Below, in pieces: positions 55,300 to 64,000 of a stretch of DNA of 64,000 bases. This DNA comes from Leptidea sinapis. Its lineage: Eukaryota > Arthropoda > Insecta > Lepidoptera > Pieridae. The DNA lies in contig NC_066273.1 of assembly GCF_905404315.1 (NCBI RefSeq), positions 14,198,001 to 14,262,000 of the forward strand, read 5' to 3'. Numbering within the stretch: the stretch's first letter is position 1; each line of letters starts with the position of its first letter. Under the pieces are notes generated by a model that ran no database searches, was not told the origin of the DNA, and worked only from the letters and a program-made list of their open reading frames with translations. Both the position numbers and the translations under genes were made by a program.

Positions 55300-57600
55300 A
55301 ACAAAACTGTAGTGTTCTTATCATATTTGAATAAATGTTGGCATATAATATTTGATATCACTAATTATAATCCTTAACATTTACATGACATAGAAATGAT
55401 TAATACTTTTATTCGACTGTAGAGAATGAGGTTAGAAGGTAAAGCAAAGTCTTATCGTTTTAATAAAATAAACAATTGTGTAAATTGTTCAGCAATTTGT
55501 TGCGGTCTAATAACGCTTTCAATTTCCAACCTATTACGTTGTCGAACGTAGCCTTCACATGCGTGCCGGAAGTCCATAGTTCAGCAAATATATTTTTATA
55601 AAAATTCTAAATATATCATGGACTATTTATCGGAGTATGCATATAGGAAATAGTTGTAAAATATTAAGTAATAAATATCTAGAAACACGGTGTTACACGT
55701 GAAAACACGGAAAGCGTACCTGACCTGCCGCAACGCGCTGTGATCGATCGTAATTCGTAGCCGGCCGGCGTCTAGGTGTTGCGAGTTGAGACTTCCCTAA
55801 CGGTCCTCACTCCTATTTCACGCATTCACGCCTATTTGTTTAGACTGCCAAACTTATGATTTCTTTATACTCGGCTCGAATTTGACGGACAAAAATAGTT
55901 GTAAATTTGTTTTGAATCGATAAATGGAACGCAGAGAATAACGTCATTCTATGAAGAAAATTTGAATAGTGATGTGTGTGTTTTTTCAAATTTGAACAGT
56001 ACGTACTATTAACTATGATTATTAATTTACTTTTGACATAAAATAGATAACTAATAGCATATAATAGCTTTTGGGTCACTATTATTGTATCACCGTTCTT
56101 TTTTTTTCCAAGTGGGTTTTGCCCCACACCAAATGCCTCCACGCTCACACACAAAATGTCAACCATATTAAATGAAAGAAATTAAGATATAGGATGGATT
56201 ACAAAAAATATCTCATGGACACATCACGGACTAGTAAATAAAGAAGGACTCCGCGCCGTGATATTAGCAAGTGAAGCACCTTTATGCTAGTGTGTGTGCG
56301 GTTACGGCGTATACCAGTTACACAATTTTTTCTCCCTTAAATAATCATATCAATAAATACCTTTATAGTATTGTTTTTACACTTTTTCACAACGCACGAC
56401 GGCATTTTTAAAATATTTTATTGCGACGCAAACTGATCTGTCACAGACTATGGCAAATCTTATAATGGCGGCCGATCAGCTTGTATTAGTTTACACTAAT
56501 ACTTAGTTACATTACATTAGTTTACACTAATACCCCACGCCTACACTTGCGTGTAGGCGTGGGGCTATGTACTTCCACGTTTACCGGCTTGTTTTGGTGC
56601 CTCACTGTTATTTAAGGTGACACGGAGTCCTTATGTTTTTACTCGTCCGTGAGACACATTAATGCTACAAACTAAGTTGTTGTTTTTTTTAAATCCTTCT
56701 TTATTACTTTCAACACTATCATATTCTGTATTGAAGTTTTGTTGATATATTTATTGCACATGAGCTTACAAACATCTCCAAAATCCATCATCTTTAATAA
56801 TCTTTTTATCGGCGTTTATTTAAACAGGTTTCATAGCGAGATTGATGAGTTAGGGAGGGGTATGGTGTTGCATTCTTTAAAATGTCATGTTCAATAGTTA
56901 AATATTGTTTATCTTTTAATTATTAATATTAATTACGATCGCGTGTTATTTTATGAGAAAACATGTAGTCTAACTCCATACTAAATTGCATCAAAATTCA
57001 GCGGGCTTTGATCGGATATTGAACTCGGATTATGTGTTAACATTATTGATATAAACGTGCTCTAGTCATGCGAGTGAATAAAGAAAACCCCGATTTAGGT
57101 GTTAAAAAGCCCTAAAAGTGTATCAGACAGACAGCGGTTATATCACAGTATAACCCTGAGTTTTCCTGACAAAATTCAGATTTGAAGGTGGATTATGAAA
57201 TTCATATTAGATTTCATAAGTGCGATCTTTCGCCTTATCGAAATTGCTCTTAAATCACTCAGATGATTCGAAAAATACATTTTCAGTGACATCCCGTTCT
57301 GTTGCTATGCAACTCAATCAAAAGAATGATATTTCTTTATTTTTAGTTACACTGTTAAGTATGTCTATTTTAATTATTATTATATATTTATTTTGTCTTC
57401 TATCTAATCTGAATTGCATTTGAAATATCATTTAAATGCAATGGCCTTGATGTCTTTATTTATCGTATAGCAGGTTTTTGCCCAACACAATTTACAAACA
57501 TCCGAATTTCAACCTTATGTCGGATCACGAAAATCTTTGTGTTTACGTAATGATAACATTTAGGTCTGTTTCTACTAGTGTTCCAAGGATCATGTGTGGC
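55300..57600. other. non-coding interval
   Basis: No exon recognised. It holds a moderately GC-rich patch (55710-55790) and a perfect hairpin at 56533-56564. Long chance frames (for example 55840-56166, minus) lack any domain. Confidence 0.45.
56533..56564. repeat. perfect 14-bp inverted repeat
   Basis: CCCCACGCCTACAC, a TTGC loop, GTGTAGGCGTGGGG. It is preceded by two copies of TTAGTTTACACTAATAC (from about 56486 and 56519). Confidence 0.9.
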
Positions 57601-57610
57601 TATTGTGACT

Positions 57611-58640
57611 AAGACTGATATCTATAGAGCGTACTTACGACTTTGCTCAAGACTTTACTTAAGGCGAAGAGTAAGCAGAAAACACGCAAACATGATGTTT
57701 TTAGACAAGTTTTGTGGTGAAAATATGGCATTACGAGCTATGAACACTATTTAATCCTGTTACACATATCCTTTAGTCTTATTTGTAGGTTGCTAATGCT
57801 TGCTCTTGGTTATAGTTAAAACTGCCGAGCCTTTTTGAACTACCACTTTTCTTTGAAGTTAAACAAGTTTTTTGGCATGGCGGGACGCATTTTTTGGTAC
57901 TTCTCTCCGAAAAGTTATTCTTATAGCTTGTAATTTTTTGTGTAGGTTCATTTATTCAGATTTCCACGCAAGAATTTTGAAAATATTGGCTTTGTTACAT
58001 AGATGGCGGGCCAGCAGCTGTGAACTCATATCGCTCAAGGTCGCTGGCATTTAGTGTCGCCTTAAGTAAAACTTAGCTGAGTGTGATAAAACGCGAACTT
58101 GACTTTTCCATTGGGCTGTCTTAGCTTACGCTCAGCACACTGACGTCTACTATATACCACTGGACCGGCGGCTGTCAGAGTGCTTTTGTGCCTGATTGAT
58201 ATTCGCCATTTTGGCGCTGTTGGCCATGTAGCGACAGTCTGCAGTACTAAAACTAGTAAGGACAACCTCAGCAAACATCGATAGATGGTGTGGAAACTAT
58301 TTACAAAAAAATTGTCTATTTTATTTGTTACATCGATTCTTGAAGTATATTAACACGGAAAACGAACGAAATTAATTCGAAATACAAAAATACTTCAGAG
58401 TAGGTAATGTACGTTCCTTCGCAGCCATTTGTATTATACGTCAAAATTAGTTCTCTGGACCCTCGCGAATGGAACAGCCTGTCCAGTGGTATGTATATAT
58501 ATATCCAGGTCAGTGGCTCAGCATAATTTCAGCTGTCAAATGACTACAAAAACAAAATCAAAGATTCAACTAAGCTAAGTTTTACGTAAGTAAAGTCTGA
58601 GCATAGTCTAAGTACGCTCTATAGATCTCAGCCTAAATCT
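57611..58640. repeat. nested inverted repeats (two non-autonomous elements)
   Basis: The outer arms at about 57611-57664 and 58586-58636 are reverse complements (ATCTATAGAGCGTACTTA shared). Inner arms TTTACTTAAGGCGA (57655-57668) and TCGCCTTAAGTAAA (58056-58069) are a perfect 14-bp inverted pair bounding a 415-bp segment. TAAGTAAAACTTAGCT... at 58064 pairs with ...AGCTAAGTTTTACGTAAG at 58573. It is non-coding. Confidence 0.6.
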
Positions 58641-59054
58641 AGACTCCGTTCCTTGTTTGCTTTTTCTGTCTTTGTCCAGTTAAGTAATACTTTAAACAAT
58701 ATTCGAACTGTTTGCTCATATAATTAAAACTTTTTGCACCGTGGAAATATTTAGCGGCGTTATCGTCACTAGCCTAGGTCATAAACATATGTTGTCACGT
58801 TTACAGCGATAATACTTTAATATTAGATACCTGTGTCATTATGTATAGCACTGTACCGTGATAGCGCGATGAAGGCTGTATTCAGCTAGGTCTGGGATTC
58901 GAAGGCCAGACGGCGGGCACAAATAAAAAAGCGACCTGTCTTGGTCTTACATCATTGTGAGTCGACTGGGGAAGTCGGACCGCGCCGCCCATAAATTACA
59001 GACTGCCGAATAGTGTTACTCATGTACTGTTTTATTAATAAATAAATAGTTTAT

Positions 59055-59285
59055 AGGTACCACAACGGCGCCTATTTTTGCCGTGAAGCAGTAATGTGTG
59101 GCTAGTGAAATTACTGAGCAAATGAGACTTAACATCTTGTCTCTAGGTGACGAGCGCAACTGTAGTGCCGTTCAGAATCTTTGTGTTTTTTTTAAGAATC
59201 CTCAGCACTGCATTGTAATAGGCAAGGCGTATCAATTACCATCAGATGAACGTCTTGATCGTCTCGTCCTTTATTTTCATAAAAA
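59055..59285 (-). repeat. family A, copy 6 (reversed)
   Basis: CAACGGCGCCTATTTTTGCCG, GTAATGTGTGGCTAGTGAAATTAC, GACGAGCGCAACTGTAGTGCCG and GGCGTATCAATTACCATCAG are the reverse complement of the family order. Confidence 0.75.
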
Positions 59286-59404
59286 AAACGCAATGTAAAG
59301 TTACTCCACGTTTAAAATAACTTCTCCCTGTCATGTAATTCTATTGTGGCAAAGAAAAGAACGGCCTTACAAATAAATTTGACATAAAGTTATACACTCA
59401 GTGA

Positions 59405-59622
59405 CCAGTGTAAACCAAGAATATGCAAAATATTTTTTAATTTAATTTTTTTTTTAAGATTTAATAACATTTCCCGCGTTTATTTGCAAGGCTGCTTGAC
59501 ATTCGGAAAACTTCAGGATTATCATTGTATTGACAGTGTTGACAACGATACAGTCAATATTTTGCATATTCTTGGTTTATTCTCAGGTATAACTCTATAC
59601 TAGGTTTATTTGAAAGGCCGAA
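59405..59622 (+). repeat. dispersed repeat family M, copy 2
   Basis: It is bounded by an inverted pair ACCAAGAATATGCAAAATAT (59413) and ATATTTTGCATATTCTTGGT (about 59559), followed by CTCAGGTATAACTC. Its interior is inverted relative to the copy at 5070-5295. Confidence 0.6.
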
Positions 59623-59964
59623 AAAGTTTTAATTTGGAATAATTTTAGTTCGCGTTTATTAATAAGACATATAGAGTCGAAAGCGAAGGAAATAAACTAA
59701 AGAGACTTAAATAATGTAATTGAACAACAAAATAAAACAGATGATAAAATACAGATAACCTGTAGTAAAATCAACATAAATGGGTCAAATATTCTTGGAG
59801 AATGTTTTTAAAAACAGTAGAATGGTTTACGGGTAGAGGAGGGATTCGGACCTTGAGTTTTAAAGGCAAATAGAGATATGTTTTTTTTTTGCGATTTATT
59901 TGGAAAAATGTATAAACATACATTGTTATGTACGCTTAGATCATGTATACGTCTTGATAGATAG

Positions 59965-60155
59965 ACTGTGACAGCTGTGAAAACGTCGAAAATAATTGAG
60001 GTTGACAGTTAACCTCTATTTTGAGCAATGCACGCACACCAACATAAATCGACATACAAATCGCGAGTGTGTGACGTAGTCCTATCACCGACACTAAAGT
60101 AATGGACTTGGCCTGTTTTGATCTGTTGTCTAGCAGCAAGAGGCTCGAGCATTAC
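59965..60155 (+). repeat. family B, copy 2
   Basis: AGCTGTGAAAACGTCGAAAA, GCAATGCACGCACACC, CGCGAGTGTGTGACGTAG, TCTAGCAGCAAGAGGCTC. Confidence 0.65.
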
Positions 60156-60289
60156 CTTGACTTGGCAGTACCTGAATCCTACATCGGTTTAAAAATATTC
60201 TAAATATTTTCACAGCTGTGATAAAAGAACTTAGATATTTTACTCTTTGTACTGTACTACTGTTGTTAATATTAAGTGGTAGATAGGGT

Positions 60290-60612
60290 TGTCAAGGTTT
60301 TCTAGAAAAAGTGAAGTATTTATAATTCATAGAGGTTGAATGATTAATATTTTTTTTATGGAAAAAGGAGGACAAGCGAGCGTACGGGTAACCTGGTGCT
60401 AAGTAATCACTACCGCCGACATTCTCTTGCAACACCAGAGGAATCACAAGAGCATTGCCGGCCTTTAAGAAAGGTGAACGCTCTTTTTCTGAAGGTACCC
60501 AGTATCGTCCCGGAAACACCGCACAAGGAAGTTCATTCCACAGCTTTAAAGTACGTGGAAGAAAGCTCCTTGAAAATCGCACTCTGGAGGACCGCCGTAA
60601 TAGTAGAGATTA
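60290..60612 (-). repeat. LINE 3'-end copy (same family as 1795-2790)
   Basis: The reverse complement encodes RSFLPRTLKLWNELPCAVFP and ends in the family's 'GATTACTTAGCACCAGGTTA' tail with an A-rich end at about 60350-60365. It is 5'-truncated and lacks the YADD region. Confidence 0.75.
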
Positions 60613-61189
60613 ATAAAACAGAGTATTGGTTATTGTGATTTTTTAAAATGTATTTATTCTACACAATAACTTGCCAAATTTTACATTATATTACGTCGTG
60701 ACTGATTCTGTCTGCTTGCAGAAACGGTCGAGTTCGATGGTATGGTAGTATGGTATACATTATTATCTTTGTTTAAATCACATAATATTTTTTTTTGTTT
60801 TGTGTGATCGCTGGCATGGACTCTGTTATTGTCAGATTATAAACTTTCTTGAAAATGAGTACAAAACTATTTTAGAGCACGTTTGACAACCCTAGGTACC
60901 TAGTAGATAGTTTATTGCAAGTATATTTATCATTAGTCGACGCGATAGCATGTCACGGTTCATGAGTTGAGATAGCTTTGGTCATGGTTGTCCATAGATT
61001 AAACTTCCTGAATTAGATTTGTCACAGTAATATGAATGTTTTGCACATGTGCATTAGATACCATATTTCGTCTTGGTCTCTGACATTGTAAGTGGTTTTC
61101 TCTTTAACAGTCTTCAAGAGTGATTAATGAACCCACACGTGTTTTGATTGTAACACTACTTAATTGTATACATTGTTATTCTAGAAGTT

Positions 61190-62130
61190 GCATTTAATTG
61201 CGTTATCTGGGGAAATCTTTGGATGATATTATTTCCGTTAGAGTTGACGCTACAGCAACTGTCAGATGTTGCAAAAGATAAGATTAAGACACGTTCACAC
61301 GTTGAAATCGTCACCTTTTTGCTCTTAATGGTGATTTTCATTATTATAACACAGGAAATAAGGGATTGCTTGTAGCTAATTCTAGTAGGCTTCATAAGAT
61401 ACATAATAGCTTTATGGGTAAATGTATACATTTTTAAAAAAAGTCCCAGCCACTGTTCAGGCATTATCTATAAATAAATTTAAATGTTTTATTAAAAAAT
61501 GGCTCTGTCGTAAATCCAACTACTCCAAGTTACTAGATTATGATTATTTTATAGCAATAGCAATGACAGTACAATATTGTATATTTCATTTAAAAGAGCG
61601 CAAAAATATAATGCTGGGAGAGTTTCTTGCGCAGTTTATTCTCTCTCAGAGCGACATTTGTTTCTAAAGCGGTTGTAGTATCTAGTATATTAGAAATGAC
61701 ATCAAAAAGAATTCTAGAGGAGTCAATTTTGTGACAATTTGCCTTTTATGCCTTTATAATGTAGACTTGTCAATGTCATATTCTTAGTTAATTAGTGCCA
61801 GCTGTGAATACGTCGAAAAAAATAGCGGCGAACTGTTAACCTCCAAAACATACCTACGTATCGCTAGTGTAAGATGCAGCTTGTCATGCACACTAAATAA
61901 TTAAACCTGTCCTGTTTTTATCGGTTGTCTAACAGCAAGAGACTATATAGACGTATAAATTATGTAAGATTATATACATTGTAATTTATAGATAATGATA
62001 TTAGTTGCAATTAATTGAGTTTTCTGAAGAGATTTCTGAATAATATGTTTTCCGTTAAAGTTGACGGTGCAACAACTGACAGATTTTGCATAAGATAATG
62101 TAGACTTGTCAATGTCAGGTAGCGATAATT
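61190..62130 (+). repeat. family B copy 3 and repeated flanks
   Basis: Family B landmarks run from 61800 to 61955 (AGCTGTGAATACGTCGAAAA, TCTAACAGCAAGAGAC). A segment at 61215-61285 (TTTCCGTTAGAGTTGACGCT ACAGCAACTGTCAGAT) recurs at 62050-62095 (TTTCCGTTAAAGTTGACGGT GCAACAACTGACAGAT). GTAGACTTGTCAATGTCA occurs at 61762 and 62101. The area is therefore a mosaic of duplicated non-coding pieces. Confidence 0.5.
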
Positions 62131-62859
62131 GAAGTTACACTTCTTTAGGCGCGTTACGAAAAAACTATGAGAGTGAAATTATAAGATGCGCGCGCATCAC
62201 TTTAACACAAACGTAACAGGTTGAAGTTGGCTGCTAAAATTTTTTGACGTTAGCGTCATTCTTTTTTTTTTGTTTTATCGTCCATTATTAGGACAGGCAA
62301 AGGGTTCAAGCACATACATACATGTTCATTATGCAATAATTAATTGTCAAACCCATCTTTATTTTTTACAAAATTGTTCTTTCCATAAACGTAGAATAGC
62401 ACAAGGAATTAATCGTTTTAATGATTTTCGCCAGGCCAAAGAAGTATAACTTCTTGCGTGCATATATAAGTACACACACTCTTTTTAGTACAGTCTGGAA
62501 ATCTGAATTTAATAGTAAAGTAAATGATAGTCTGCTAGTGTCTGAGTCAGTAGACTATAGTATGATATGTGAAGGGGTATGGAGAGGGGCGATCGAGCGG
62601 GAAATTTGGCAGTTGGCCTTGACAATGAACCGGCGGCGCGCACACAAAGCCCTCGTTTATTTCACACACACACACTGAAACCGCTGCTATTCCTCGAACG
62701 GCCTCTCCCACACAATAATAATTTTTGTAGGGATGCCATGATACTTGCGTCGCGCTCGTATTTCGAAATAAGAATTAATCTGGTAATATAAACAATTTGT
62801 TATTTTTAAAAGTGATAACCCTCGCTTCTGGGATTGAAAAGAGATCATACAAATTAAAT

Positions 62860-63195
62860 ATGTAACAAAAATTTTTGAGCGATTTGGACTCGAACCCCCG
62901 ACTTTTCGGGTTTTCTCCGAGCGCTCTTTCCAACTGAGCAACAGTTCGAGTACGCATGGGTCGTAAATTTTCGTACATCGTACCATCCATCCTAGCCAGG
63001 TTGTGGCTCCATCTTCAGGATCTACTTAACAGTTGATAACCTGCTCAACCCCAATACTTGCATATTAGGAAATTGACTTGAGATGTCGCTTTTTCAACTC
63101 TAAACAGCTTGGACAATTTGGCTCGGACAGAACCCGAGAGATCGCGGGTGCGAATCATGCGGCCATAAGTTTTGGTTACAAATTTAATTTGTATA
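62860..63195. repeat. family T repeat with tRNA-like modules as inverted ends
   Basis: The left end, read reversed, is CTCGAACTGTTGCTCAGTTG GAAAGAGCGCTCGGAG ... GGGGGTTCGAGTCC ... TTTTTGTTACATATTTAATTTG. The core is shared with 24.0 and 48.3 kb (GGATCTACTTAACAGTTGAT AACCTGCTCAACCCC). The right end reads forward GGCTCGGACAGAACCCGAGAG ATCGCGGGTGCGAATC ... TTTTGGTTACAAATTTAATTTG. Both ends are thus tRNA-like and point away from the core. Confidence 0.7.
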
Positions 63196-64000
63196 ATCTG
63201 GTAATGTTAAATATTCGTTCAGATGGACCTCTCAGGGCCGATCTCATCCGGTGACGTATTTTCTTCTACTTCTCTGCAATGTAGTCAGCATATACACAGA
63301 AGCAAGCAATGACGTGCTACAGATACAGATCTGTAGTAGTTCTGAGTTGCGAGCTGAATGCTCTTGATCCTAGTTTCACTAGTTCCTCCCAATCTCATCA
63401 ACCCTATCTTGAAAGCTAAGAGAATCTTATTTTATTTATAACCTAGGTCCTAAACAATCATTAAGAGAAAAATTTAAAGAAATTAACATTTTGACTGTTG
63501 CATCTCAATATATTCTTGTTAATGTTTTATATGTTCATAGGCACATTGAGGAATTTTCTAGAAACTGTGAAAGATAGATAGAAACATAAACTAGTTACTG
63601 TTTATTAGGTTTAATAGTATTTTTAGGTTAATACTGTATATTTAGTTTTATTGTAAGTAGTATAGTTAGTATTATAGATATTTTTGTTAGTATTATCTTT
63701 GCACGAGAGTTGCGACAAACTACTTGGCAGACTGTACTCATGAAATTTGTAAAGGCTACTGCAATAAATGAGTTAAAAAAACAGTTATGCCTACTACTAG
63801 GTTAAGTCGAGTTAGTAAGTCTTTTGATCCCAGAAAATGTACAAAACAATTAACAAATGCGTTACGTAATTTTAAAGAATTGTTAAAAACGTTTCCTAAT
63901 ATATAATTTTCCTAATGACACCACAGACTGAGATTGAAGCGAACACCCTCATGCTCTTGAATTTATAATGTTTATTGTACAATATCACATTGTAATCCTT
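63196..64000. other. AT-rich non-coding right edge
   Basis: No supportable exon, RNA gene or transposon domain was seen to the window end. Confidence 0.5.

Noticed and set aside
1..64000. CRISPR arrays, rRNA genes, bacterial operons or organelle DNA
   Set aside because: No regularly spaced repeats, no rRNA-like stretches, no bacterial gene order; introns and insect transposons throughout.

Overview
This window is insect nuclear DNA and most likely from a moth or butterfly. It is AT-rich, its host genes have introns, and it carries several dispersed repeat families that I recognise as typical of Lepidoptera. The insect assignment is firm; Lepidoptera is inferred from repeat character and gene similarity. 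There is no bacterial or CRISPR-like content.

Three host genes can be assembled exon by exon. (1) A TIA-1/Rox8-type RNA-binding protein lies on the minus strand (4827-10554): one exon holds three RRMs and two small exons encode a Q/Y/P-rich tail. (2) A ZnT7/SLC30A7-type Golgi zinc transporter lies on the plus strand (14303-18790, three exons, 345 aa) with a histidine loop built from a 21-bp tandem repeat. (3) A p24 cargo receptor, TMED10/baiser, lies on the minus strand (31205-47808, five coding exons, 205 aa) and is fully in frame. These are housekeeping functions (RNA metabolism, zinc supply to the secretory pathway, ER-Golgi traffic) and nothing suggests an operon-like relationship.

The rest is transposable-element history. 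At the left edge is the envelope gene and 3' LTR of an errantivirus-like element (1-1785), abutted by a LINE fragment. A complete mariner-superfamily element with DD41D spacing, matching inverted repeats and a TA duplication sits at 21624-22932. A Tigger/pogo-like relic lies at 28.4-29.3 kb and an RTE relic at 49.6-50.9 kb. The 11-kb intron 2 of TMED10 holds a three-level nest: a tRNA-derived SINE (36331-45890) is interrupted by a 5'-truncated LINE (36489-45671), which is interrupted by a Ty3/Gypsy element (36863-43924).

The most unusual signals are these. The Ty3/Gypsy LTRs are nearly identical, and each carries an internal tRNA-like polymerase III module (A box, B box, T-run) in the element's own orientation. 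Its gag-pro junction has a textbook G GGT TTG slippery heptamer. A roughly 330-bp repeat at 62.86-63.19 kb has tRNA-like modules as inverted ends around a conserved core. A 418-bp foldback element lies at 29.63-30.05 kb, and nested inverted repeats lie at 57.6-58.6 kb. The right-hand third (50.9-64 kb) has no recognisable host coding exon; a GC-rich island at 54.75-55.17 kb may be a promoter with a first exon.
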